From positions 47,804 through 111,803 of the forward strand of contig NZ_ATDL01000005.1 of NCBI RefSeq assembly GCF_000416985.1: a stretch of 64,000 nt of DNA, given 5' to 3'. Made by a program: the position numbers and the translations under genes. Positions 45,772 through 53,870 of the stretch are shown piece by piece; within the stretch, counting starts at the first letter, position 1, and the number at the start of each line of letters is the position of its first letter. The DNA is from Sphingobacterium paucimobilis HER1398. GTDB taxonomy: Bacteria > Bacteroidota > Bacteroidia > Sphingobacteriales > Sphingobacteriaceae. The notes under the pieces are model-generated. The model searched no databases, was not told where the DNA came from, and saw only the letters and a program-made list of their open reading frames with translations.

Positions 45772-46546
45772 TTTCTATTTGATTAAGAAATACATCAGAC
45801 TGTGCTAGTCTTCCCAATAAAAACTTTCTGTAGACCTCACGCACTTCCTCTGGACCGAGCATTCTTCCTTCTTCCGCCAACCATTCGTCAGGAATAGCAT
45901 CCAAAACAGCAGTGATTGTATCAACATCAAAACTCGACCTATACTTGCTATCGACCTCCCGAACCTGTGTTGCCCTATTCAACAGCACGTGATCTTTGAT
46001 CTGTACAAAAGGCTTGGTCATCTGCTCTTCCCAATTGTCCCAAGAATGATGAAAATAGAGCGAAGCACCGTGATCAATCAACCAAAGTTCCTTATGCCAG
46101 ATCAACATGTTTGTATTACGTGCAGTGCGGTCCACATTCATCAATAAGGCATCCAACCAAACAATTTTAGAAGCCTCCTCTTCATTGACAACATCAACAT
46201 TAGCATCAAACGTAATGGCACCGTTAAGAAAGTGTACACCTAGATTTTTCCCGACAGAGAAACGTAACAAATCCTGAATCTCTTCATCCGGTTCCATCCG
46301 CGCAAATGATTCGTCCAACTCTGCAAATACCATCTCGGGCATACGAAGCCCCAATAGACGTGCCAGCTCCCCTCCTATAAACTCGGCCACTAGCGCTTTC
46401 TTACCTTGTCCGGCTCCTCTAAACTTAATAACGTAACTAAATCCATCGTCTGCATCGACCAGCCCAGGTAATGAACCTCCTTCTCTAAAAGGTTGTATAT
46501 AACGGATGATATTTACATCCCGTATTTCTATTTTACTCGTCCCCAT
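45749..46546 (-). CDS. HipA-like kinase-domain protein
   Basis: A 265-residue protein with a HipA-type atypical kinase core: a Lys-containing strand (FSYVIKFRG), a GQGKKALVAEFIGGELARLLG region, the catalytic-loop-like WLDALLMNVDRTARNTNML (HipA-type NxDR..xN) and a metal-binding LIDHGASL that stands in for the DFG-like motif. It lacks the N-terminal domain of full HipA toxins, and no HipB-type antitoxin is next to it. ATG 46546 is used; a GTG lies two codons upstream. It overlaps DUF3037 by 23 bases. The substrate is unknown. Confidence 0.82.
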   Translation of the reverse strand: MGTSKIEIRDVNIIRYIQPFREGGSLPGLVDADDGFSYVIKFRGAGQGKKALVAEFIGGELARLLGLRMPEMVFAELDESFARMEPDEEIQDLLRFSVGKNLGVHFLNGAITFDANVDVVNEEEASKIVWLDALLMNVDRTARNTNMLIWHKELWLIDHGASLYFHHSWDNWEEQMTKPFVQIKDHVLLNRATQVREVDSKYRSSFDVDTITAVLDAIPDEWLAEEGRMLGPEEVREVYRKFLLGRLAQSDVFLNQIENERKNSI

Positions 46547-46673
46547 CGGCACACTTATATATCTTGTATAAAACTCAAATTCATCACTCTAATCTAGTTC
46601 AAAAATCTTGACTTATCGATAGAAAAAAGCAAAACATACAGTTTTGTGACTAACAAACAACCATATTTCTAGC

Positions 46674-46681
46674 TATATTTG
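46674..46681 (+). promoter_or_regulatory. -7 box upstream of the DUF1599 operon
   Basis: TATATTTG matches TAnnTTTG, 32 bases before the ATG; no well-placed TTTG element upstream was found. Confidence 0.4.
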
Positions 46682-46713
46682 TCTTTATTGAAAAGTAATA
46701 CGAATTAGAGGAT

Positions 46714-47262
46714 ATGGATACAACCGCAGAATACAATGCCGTAATACAATATTGCAAGGATCTTTTTATAAAAAAAACGAAGGATTATGGTACCGCATGG
46801 CGAATCATGCGTCTACAATCAATCACCGATCAGATTTACATCAAAGCAAAACGTATCCGAACGCTCGAAATCAAACAGGTTTCTAAAGTTGGTGAGGATA
46901 TTTCGGACGAGTATATCGGGATTGTGAATTACTGTGTCATCGCACTTTTGCAATTAGAATTGGGTGAAGAAGGAGAAGAAAATCTTCAAACCGCTTTTGT
47001 AGACCAAAAATATACAGAAAAAGTAGATGAGACACGTGACCTGATGTTTGCAAAAAATCATGATTATGGTGAGGCGTGGCGCGATATGCGCATCTCCTCG
47101 ATGACAGACCTTATCCTTATGAAACTACACCGAGTGAAACAAATTGAGGACAACCATGGGCAGACACTCGTCTCCGAAGGCCTAAAGGCCAACTATCAAG
47201 ACATGTTGAACTATGCTGTCTTTGCGTTAATAAAACTGGGTTTTGCCGATAAAAACAACTAA
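46714..47262 (+). CDS. Protein with two DUF1599 domains
   Basis: A 182-residue protein built from a tandem duplication. Each half has a KTKDYGTAWRIMR or KNHDYGEAWRDMR motif followed by SITDQIYIKAKRI or SMTDLILMKLHRV and a helical Tyr/Asn-rich end (VNYCVIALLQL; LNYAVFALIKL). DUF1599 is related to nucleotide-modification-associated domains; no enzyme activity is established for these cellular versions. It heads a compact operon. Confidence 0.88.
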   Translation: MDTTAEYNAVIQYCKDLFIKKTKDYGTAWRIMRLQSITDQIYIKAKRIRTLEIKQVSKVGEDISDEYIGIVNYCVIALLQLELGEEGEENLQTAFVDQKYTEKVDETRDLMFAKNHDYGEAWRDMRISSMTDLILMKLHRVKQIEDNHGQTLVSEGLKANYQDMLNYAVFALIKLGFADKNN

Positions 47263-47263
47263 A

Positions 47264-48472
47264 ATGTCTAATACTTCCTACTATGCTCCGTTGAAAAACG
47301 ACAAGTCTTCACCTGATATCCTGTTATGGGTATCACGATTGTTCGTTGGACTGCTATTTATATTTTCCGGATTAATAAAAGCCAATGATCCTATGGGATT
47401 TGGCTTCAAATTGCAAGAGTACTTCCATGTACTCCATCTTAATTTCCTAAATGACTATGCTACTTGGATTGCGGTCGCTATCTGTGCTTTTGAGATTATT
47501 CTAGGTGCTTTACTTGTACTCGGTATTGCAGGTCGAAAAGTCGCTTGGGGATTACTACTTTTGATTATCTTTTTTACCTTCCTGACGTTTTACTCTGCCT
47601 TTTTTGAGGTAGTGAGTTCTTGTGGATGCTTCGGAGATGCTATTCCTCTGACTCCATGGCAATCCTTTATCAAAGACCTTGTGTTACTCGTTTTTATATT
47701 GGTAATCTTTGTTAAAAGAAAAAACATCGCCCCTTTGATAGCGAGTTCTTTTACGAACAATCTGCTGAGCTTCTTTGTTATCATTCTATCTTTTGGTATC
47801 GGAATCTATACCATCAGCTACTTACCTTTTGTAGATTTCTTGCCTTATAAAGAGGGGAATAACATTCCTAAGCTCATGGAAATACCTGAGGGTGCGGAAC
47901 AAGATGAATATGAACACATCTACGCGCTGAAGAACAAGACGACGAATGAAGAGAAAAAGATGACAGACAAGGAGTATATGGACCAAAAAATTTGGGAAGA
48001 TGAGAATTGGGAAGTCATTGGTGAACCCGAATCAAAACTGATCAAAAAAGGTTATCAAGTAGCTATTCGGGATCTGATCATCTCAGACGCTGAAGGAAAT
48101 GACCTAACGCAAGAAGTCATCAACAACCCCTATTACAACTTTGTGGTTACCAGTGTCGACGTTACCAAGCTTTCGCCTACGGATCTAGTGGCATTAGATA
48201 GAATCAATCAGACTATTCGTGCGCTGTCTACTGATTTTAATATCCGAGCGATCTTATTAACAGCTAGTTCCGCCAATGACGTCAGCTACCTTGATGATCA
48301 ACTCGACCTGGTGTTAGAAACATTTTATGCAGACGCAGTGCCACTGAAAAGTATGGTCCGCTCTAACCCAGGCATTATGTTGCTGCAAAACGGCACCGTT
48401 ATAAAGAAATGGTCTAAGCATGCTTTCCCTAGCAAAGAAAAGTTAATAGAAACCTATTTAAAAACGCAGTAA
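47264..48472 (+). CDS. DoxX-like membrane protein (BT_3928 family)
   Basis: A 402-residue protein. The N-terminal half holds four DoxX/MauE-like membrane helices (SRLFVGLLFIFSGLIKANDP start) and an SCGCFGDAIPLTPWQSFIKD motif whose cysteines may exchange disulphides. A fifth helix is followed by a long soluble C-terminal region (about 190-402) whose final part looks thioredoxin-like without an evident CxxC. It starts one base after the DUF1599 stop; its own stop overlaps the aroK start (TAATG). Confidence 0.85.
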   Translation: MSNTSYYAPLKNDKSSPDILLWVSRLFVGLLFIFSGLIKANDPMGFGFKLQEYFHVLHLNFLNDYATWIAVAICAFEIILGALLVLGIAGRKVAWGLLLLIIFFTFLTFYSAFFEVVSSCGCFGDAIPLTPWQSFIKDLVLLVFILVIFVKRKNIAPLIASSFTNNLLSFFVIILSFGIGIYTISYLPFVDFLPYKEGNNIPKLMEIPEGAEQDEYEHIYALKNKTTNEEKKMTDKEYMDQKIWEDENWEVIGEPESKLIKKGYQVAIRDLIISDAEGNDLTQEVINNPYYNFVVTSVDVTKLSPTDLVALDRINQTIRALSTDFNIRAILLTASSANDVSYLDDQLDLVLETFYADAVPLKSMVRSNPGIMLLQNGTVIKKWSKHAFPSKEKLIETYLKTQ

Positions 48473-48996
48473 TGGTTAGACCAATTTTCATTGTTGGCTT
48501 CATGGGGAGTGGAAAAACTACGCTAGGGAAAAAGATTGCTGCTGCCATGGGGAGACCATTTGTTGATCTCGACCACGAAATTGTAGCTCATATAGGCATG
48601 AGTATCCCCGAGTACTTTAACATGCACGGTGAAACTCACTTTAGAGTACTGGAAAGTGAATTTCTGAAGAAGCAAAAAGGAAAAAACGCTATTATTTCTA
48701 CTGGAGGAGGGACACCTTGTTTTTTTGACAATATGCAATGGATTGTCGAAAATGGGATAGCCTTGTATTTACAACACAGTCCAAAATCGCTCTGGTCTCG
48801 GCTCAGCAAATCCGATGTCAACAAAAGACCTGTTCTAAAGGGGCTGAATGGAGATGAGTTGCTCACATTTATAGAGACGAAGTTGGAAGAACGGATTCCG
48901 TTCTATAGTCAAGCGCAAGTCAGCGTGGATCAGATACAAACCTCGTTAGAGGAGGTTGTGCAACAGCTAAAACATTACCAAATTTATACTGACTGA
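48472..48996 (+). CDS. aroK: Shikimate kinase
   Basis: A 174-residue P-loop kinase of aromatic amino-acid synthesis. Walker A is GFMGSGKTTLGKKI; the shikimate-binding Asp-Leu-Asp motif is VDLDHEI; STGGGTPCFFDN is the substrate loop; NKRPVLKGL is the lid. It is embedded in an operon of otherwise unrelated genes by one-base overlaps at both ends (TAATG and TGATG), which implies translational coupling. Confidence 0.95.
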   Translation: MVRPIFIVGFMGSGKTTLGKKIAAAMGRPFVDLDHEIVAHIGMSIPEYFNMHGETHFRVLESEFLKKQKGKNAIISTGGGTPCFFDNMQWIVENGIALYLQHSPKSLWSRLSKSDVNKRPVLKGLNGDELLTFIETKLEERIPFYSQAQVSVDQIQTSLEEVVQQLKHYQIYTD

Positions 48997-49961
48997 TGAA
49001 ATTCAACTCCCTATATCTTTTGTCCATCTCATTCGTGATTTTCGCGACGGGTTGTTTTCGTAATAGCAGCACAACAGAGACGAAGATTAGGGAACAGGAA
49101 AACAGCTTATTCAGCAAGAGCACCTTTGAGCTGAATACAGTAGAGGATCTCTATCAATTTCTAACGTATACTGAATCGGCCTATCCGTTGGTCAGTGCAC
49201 ACCGCGGTGGACCTAGCGCCGGATATCCCGAGAACGCTATAGAAACATTCAGCCGCATCGCCAACAAGATGCCTGCTATTATTGAATGTGATATCCGCCT
49301 TTCGAAAGATTCTATTTTGGTACTCATGCATGATGAGACTTTAGAAAGAACGACAACAGGTAAAGGCCGTATCAATAAGTTGAACCTGACAGACCTTAAA
49401 GAACTGAAACTTAAAGACTCAGAGGGAAAGGTCACCTCTTATCGTATCCCGACTCTGGAAGAAGCTTTGGTATGGGGCAGAGGAAAGGTTATCTTTACCC
49501 TAGATGCAAAAAATGACATCCCCTACCAACTGCTCTCCGACGTAATTACCAAGACCAATGCACAATCTTACAGCGTAGTAATCACCTATAGCAGCAAACA
49601 AGCTAAAGCATTGTATCGTATCAACCCCGATCTGATGATTTCTGCCAGTATTAAGTCGGTAGATGACTTAACTCGACTAGCTGCTCAGGGAATTCCCGAC
49701 AATAGAATTATTGCTTTTATAGGGATACAACAACCTAAAGAAGAGCTGGTAACGACCTTACACCAACATGGCATCAAAACAATATTGGGTACATTGGGCA
49801 ACCTTGATCGACAAGCGGAACAGCGAGGCTACCAAACCTATGCAGAATATATTGAAAAAGGAGCAGATGTGTTAAGTACTGACCGTCCCTTTGAAGCGCA
49901 TAAAGCATTAGATTATTATATCCGAAAGCGAAATATCACTTCGCCTTATATACGTCATTAA
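48996..49961 (+). CDS. Glycerophosphodiester phosphodiesterase, lipoprotein
   Basis: A 321-residue exported TIM-barrel enzyme that releases glycerol-3-phosphate from lipid headgroups. The signal peptide ends in a FATGCF lipobox. The GDPD motifs are SAHRGGPSAGYPENAIETF (first catalytic His), ECDIRLSKDSILVLMHDETLERTT (metal ligands and second His) and IPTLEEAL. The start overlaps the aroK stop (TGATG), and gldA follows 3 bp later. Confidence 0.92.
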   Translation: MKFNSLYLLSISFVIFATGCFRNSSTTETKIREQENSLFSKSTFELNTVEDLYQFLTYTESAYPLVSAHRGGPSAGYPENAIETFSRIANKMPAIIECDIRLSKDSILVLMHDETLERTTTGKGRINKLNLTDLKELKLKDSEGKVTSYRIPTLEEALVWGRGKVIFTLDAKNDIPYQLLSDVITKTNAQSYSVVITYSSKQAKALYRINPDLMISASIKSVDDLTRLAAQGIPDNRIIAFIGIQQPKEELVTTLHQHGIKTILGTLGNLDRQAEQRGYQTYAEYIEKGADVLSTDRPFEAHKALDYYIRKRNITSPYIRH

Positions 49962-49964
49962 ATC

Positions 49965-50675
49965 ATGTCGATTGAAGTCAGGGAACTCACAAAAAGCTAT
50001 AAGCAACAAAAAGCTTTAGATGCCATCTCATTTACCACGGGGAGTAATCACATTATCGGATTTTTAGGTCCTAATGGAGCCGGGAAATCGACCACGATGA
50101 AAATCCTTACGGGCATCATTCCGGTCGAACAGGGATCCTGTAAAATCAACGGCCTGGATATCCAAGAAAATCCTTTGCCGACCAAAAGATCGATTGGCTA
50201 TCTACCAGAAAGTAATCCACTCTATAGTGACATGTACGTACAAGAAATATTACACTTTGAAGCTCGTCTCCATAATCTTTCCAACAGCGCACAGAGGGTA
50301 CAGGAAGTAATTGCCTTGACAGGCTTACAGGCTGAGCAGCACAAGAGAATAGGTCAACTGTCCAAAGGCTTCAAGCAGCGTGTCGGACTAGCACTAGCAA
50401 TAATACATGACCCTGAAGTCTTGATTCTTGATGAACCAACGACTGGACTCGACCCCAATCAGATTATCGAGATTCGTACTTTAATCCAACAATTGTCAAC
50501 AAACAAGACGGTGTTCTTATCGACACATATTATGCAAGAAGTAGAAGTCTTGTGCCAAGAAATTATCATTATCCATAAAGGGCAAATAAAAGATCATTTT
50601 TTGTCCGTGGACAGAGAGGACAAATACCCAGGCCTCCATATGGAAGATATTTTTGTAAAACTAACAAACTCGTAA
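49965..50675 (+). CDS. gldA: GldA-like ABC transporter ATP-binding protein
   Basis: A 236-residue ATPase. Walker A is GPNGAGKST, the signature LSKGFKQRVGLALAI and Walker B LILDEPTTGLDPNQ; the Q-loop region is YLPESNPLYSDMYV. The partner permease, GldF-GldG, is encoded 750 bp downstream, separated by an outer-membrane protein gene. Gld homologues persist in many non-gliding Bacteroidota, where their role is not known. It is last in the DUF1599 operon. Confidence 0.88.
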   Translation: MSIEVRELTKSYKQQKALDAISFTTGSNHIIGFLGPNGAGKSTTMKILTGIIPVEQGSCKINGLDIQENPLPTKRSIGYLPESNPLYSDMYVQEILHFEARLHNLSNSAQRVQEVIALTGLQAEQHKRIGQLSKGFKQRVGLALAIIHDPEVLILDEPTTGLDPNQIIEIRTLIQQLSTNKTVFLSTHIMQEVEVLCQEIIIIHKGQIKDHFLSVDREDKYPGLHMEDIFVKLTNS

Positions 50676-50738
50676 AACAAGATTGCCTTTAGATTGTTCT
50701 AGAGGTATGAAGTTTTCTATAATTAAAAACTATTAGAT

Positions 50739-51320
50739 ATGAAGAAAAAACTACTTACAGCCGCATTATTGCTTGGCGTTTTTGGGTATACTAACGCACA
50801 AGAAATTAAAACAGTACCTCAACATTCGGCGAATGTAGGACTCACCCCCATCAAAGAAGGAAATTGGATGATAGGTGGATCTGTTGGAAATCTTGGTTAC
50901 AACTTTGAATCAGATGCCTTTAACATTGCATTAAATCCTCGTGCAGGATACTTTATTGCAGATGGTCTAGCATTAGGAGCTCAAGCTACTTTAGGCGTAG
51001 GTGCTGCTAAGAATGAAAAGACGGAATGGAGTTATGGTATTGCACCTTTTGTACGCTACTATATCCCCAGAGGAGCAAGTGCTACAGGCCGTTTCTTTGG
51101 TCAAGGTGATGTCGGCATAGCTGGAGGATCACAAGGTAAAGGAACAGCTTTTGCTTTCGGTGTTAATGCAGGTTATGCACACTTTATCACACAGACGGTG
51201 GCTCTTGAAGCAATGGCGGGCTACAACTATACTAAAGCAAATGTCAACCTCGGGGACAAAGCAACAGGATTAGGAGTCAGCCTTGGATTCCAGATTTACC
51301 TACCAGGTAAAAGCAGATAA
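50739..51320 (+). CDS. Outer-membrane beta-barrel protein
   Basis: A 193-residue protein with a signal peptide (1-20) and an eight-strand-like barrel of alternating Gly/aromatic strands (MIGGSVGNLGYNF, PRAGYFIADGLALGAQATLG, FVRYYIPRG, GVSLGFQIYLPG). It resembles generic OmpW/OmpA-like porin-family barrels of Bacteroidota. Its position between gldA and gldFG could mean a link to that ABC system or a later insertion; it ends in its own hairpin. Confidence 0.85.
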   Translation: MKKKLLTAALLLGVFGYTNAQEIKTVPQHSANVGLTPIKEGNWMIGGSVGNLGYNFESDAFNIALNPRAGYFIADGLALGAQATLGVGAAKNEKTEWSYGIAPFVRYYIPRGASATGRFFGQGDVGIAGGSQGKGTAFAFGVNAGYAHFITQTVALEAMAGYNYTKANVNLGDKATGLGVSLGFQIYLPGKSR

Positions 51321-51344
51321 TCTTAAAGATTAGGTATCATATAA

Positions 51345-51371
51345 ACAGCATGGGTCTCTGACTCATGCTGT
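51345..51371 (+). terminator. Probable terminator after the outer-membrane protein gene
   Basis: ACAGCATGGGTC / GACTCATGCTGT forms a 12-bp stem (one G-T pair) with a TCT loop, followed by a weak, interrupted T run. It suggests gldFG has its own promoter. Confidence 0.6.
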
Positions 51372-51425
51372 CTTGCTTTCTAACATACATTTTCCTAATT
51401 TCGGAACAAATTAATCGAGAGCAAG

Positions 51426-53828
51426 TTGTTAAGTATATATATAAAAGAAATAGCCAGCTATTTTAACTCATTGATTGGCTACCTAGGGATAGGGCTATTT
51501 TTGTTGATCACGGGATTATTAGTATGGGTTTTCCCCGAAACCTCTATATTGGACGCTGGCTATGCTTCGTTAGACAGCTTTTTCGCTTTAACCCCCTATC
51601 TTCTCCTTTTTTTAGTCCCTGCTGTTTGTATGCGCAGTATAGCTGGCGAAAAATCAGACGGCACATTTGAACTTTTACAAAGTCGCCCAATCACTTTAAA
51701 ACAGATTGTTGTAGGCAAGTTTCTAGGCGCAGTAACAATTGTCTTCTTAGCTATCTTACCGACCTTAGTATATGCTGCAACCATCTACTTATTGGCCTAT
51801 CCTATAGGCAATATGGATCTTGGCGGAGTCATGGGTTCTTATATTGGATTGTTTCTATTGGCGGCAGCATTTGCAGCCATTTCGATCTTTTGCTCTTCTT
51901 TGACGGACAATCCAATTATTGCTTTTCTGTTGGCTATCTCCCTGTGCTTTTTTTTCTTTTACGGATTTGATGCACTCGGCCAACTCCAAATTTTAGCTTT
52001 TATAGAAGACTCGGTCAAGAATGTTGGAATCTTAAAACACTATGATTCGATGAGTCGAGGAGTGATCACAGCTGCTGACTTGGTCTATTTTTTTAGTTTA
52101 CAGGCCCTGTTCTTACTGTTTTCAGTAGGTCATCTAGGACGTCGTTTCCGAGCTCGAAAAAAGACATTTTTAGTATATTTCAGTTTTTTGATTTTAATAA
52201 CCATAGTGAATCAATCTTTGGTACAGCAGATGTTCGGCAGAATAGACCTTACTTCCGACAGACGGTTTACACTCACGGAGACGTCAAAGGACATGGTTAA
52301 GCAACTTAAAGACGACACTTACATTACCATCTTTCTCGATGGTCAACTTCCGGCAGGCTTTAAAAGATTACGACAAGCTGCTATAGATATGGCGTACGAC
52401 CTGAAAGGCTATTCAAAAGGCAAACTAAAAGTCAATGTCATCGATCCAAGTGCTGGAAGTGAAGAAGAACAAAAGGAATATGCAGAAGCACTGATTGCAC
52501 GCGGATTGTACCCGACTAATCTCAGTGTAAAAACAGGAAGTGGCTTCAGTCAGAAATTAATATTTCCGGCGGCGATTGTCAGCCATGGGGAACAGGAAAT
52601 CAATGTCAGCCTGCTTCAGAATAAGATAGGACAAACTCCGGAACATGTTCTCAACAATTCGATTCAAAATCTAGAATATGCGCTTGTCTCTGCCGTAGCG
52701 AAAATCAACAGTCCTAAAGCTTCTTATATTGCTTTTACAGAAGGTCATGGCGAACCTTCGGATTTGGAACTATATGATGCGATGCAGACATTGGGTGCTA
52801 CGGGGCAAGTGGGACGTCTCCACCTTGATTCGATCCGATTGGATAATTTAAAAGATATTGCTCTTATTATTATAGCAAAGCCACAAACTTCCTTTTCAGA
52901 AAGTGAGAAATATAAATTAGATTATTTTGTCCGAAATGGTGGTTCGGTGATCTGGGCCATAGACCAAGTCGATGCGAGTTTGGATCATCTCAAAAAGACG
53001 GGTACACAGCCGCTTATCGGGAGAGCACTGAACTTGGATGATCAACTCTTTCTCTATGGCGTACGTCTAAATTATAATCTTGTTGCGGATCTGAACTGTT
53101 CACAGTTGCCGCTCTCTGTAGGAAGTATTGGCGGACAATCTCAGATAGAGATGGTGCCTTGGTATTTCTTTCCGATCTTGATGCCGACGAGCAATAATGC
53201 TATTCTAAAAAACCTAGATGGCATACGTACAGAATTTGTCGGTACGCTAGACACTATCGCAGCGGAAGGCATCAAGAAAGAGCTACTTTTACACTCTTCA
53301 CCCTTTAGTCGGATCGTCAATACACCAGGTCCAATTTCCTTACAGATGGTGGAAGAGCAACCTGATCCTGCTAAATTCAGGACCACACCTAAGCCGGTCG
53401 CAGCACTCCTGAGTGGTCATTTCCCTTATATTTTTGAAAATAGACCTGTACCGTCTGGAGTAACAGAGACTATAGATCTGTCACATCTGTCAAAAGAAGC
53501 GCGTATGCTGGTTATTGCTGATGGTGATTGGCTAATCAATCAAGTGAATGGGAAAGATCAGTCTCCATACCCATTAGGTTGGGACCGATATACCGAACAA
53601 CAGTACGCAAATAAGGTCTTCTTAGAGAATATCGTGGATTATCTGATGAATGATGAACGACTAATTAAACTTCGGAACAGAGAGGTGAAACTGCGTTTAT
53701 TGGATCAGGCCGCGGTGAAGAACGACAAGTTAAAATGGCAACTGATTAATGTTGTTCTTCCAATAATGATCCTGTTATTGGTTGGGCTATTACAGAGTTA
53801 TGCCCGCAAACGGCGCTATACAAAGTAA
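51426..53828 (+). CDS. Fused GldF-GldG ABC permease/auxiliary protein
   Basis: An 800-residue fusion. Residues of about 1-235 match GldF, an ABC-2 permease with six helices (MLSIYIKEIASYF start, then SRPITLKQIVVGKFLGA). About 240-800 match GldG: a helix, a large periplasmic part with RFTLTETSKDMVKQL and YIAFTEGHGEPSD, and a C-terminal helix (LPIMILLLVGLLQSYARKRR). The start must be TTG at 51426, since no in-frame ATG or GTG occurs near the N-terminus. A TTG (51373) and TAATTTCG (51396-51403, one mismatch) 20 bases apart may be its promoter. Confidence 0.87.
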   Translation: MLSIYIKEIASYFNSLIGYLGIGLFLLITGLLVWVFPETSILDAGYASLDSFFALTPYLLLFLVPAVCMRSIAGEKSDGTFELLQSRPITLKQIVVGKFLGAVTIVFLAILPTLVYAATIYLLAYPIGNMDLGGVMGSYIGLFLLAAAFAAISIFCSSLTDNPIIAFLLAISLCFFFFYGFDALGQLQILAFIEDSVKNVGILKHYDSMSRGVITAADLVYFFSLQALFLLFSVGHLGRRFRARKKTFLVYFSFLILITIVNQSLVQQMFGRIDLTSDRRFTLTETSKDMVKQLKDDTYITIFLDGQLPAGFKRLRQAAIDMAYDLKGYSKGKLKVNVIDPSAGSEEEQKEYAEALIARGLYPTNLSVKTGSGFSQKLIFPAAIVSHGEQEINVSLLQNKIGQTPEHVLNNSIQNLEYALVSAVAKINSPKASYIAFTEGHGEPSDLELYDAMQTLGATGQVGRLHLDSIRLDNLKDIALIIIAKPQTSFSESEKYKLDYFVRNGGSVIWAIDQVDASLDHLKKTGTQPLIGRALNLDDQLFLYGVRLNYNLVADLNCSQLPLSVGSIGGQSQIEMVPWYFFPILMPTSNNAILKNLDGIRTEFVGTLDTIAAEGIKKELLLHSSPFSRIVNTPGPISLQMVEEQPDPAKFRTTPKPVAALLSGHFPYIFENRPVPSGVTETIDLSHLSKEARMLVIADGDWLINQVNGKDQSPYPLGWDRYTEQQYANKVFLENIVDYLMNDERLIKLRNREVKLRLLDQAAVKNDKLKWQLINVVLPIMILLLVGLLQSYARKRRYTK

Positions 53829-53831
53829 AGA

Positions 53832-53867
53832 AGAGCTAAGAGGTGGGTTATCTTAGCTCTCTTCTTT
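53832..53867. terminator. Bidirectional terminator between gldFG and the CoA-transferase
   Basis: AGAGCTAAGA / TCTTAGCTCT (53832-53841 with 53851-53860) with a 9-base loop and flanking purine/pyrimidine runs that extend the stem after a bulge. Confidence 0.75.
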
Positions 53868-53870
53868 ACT

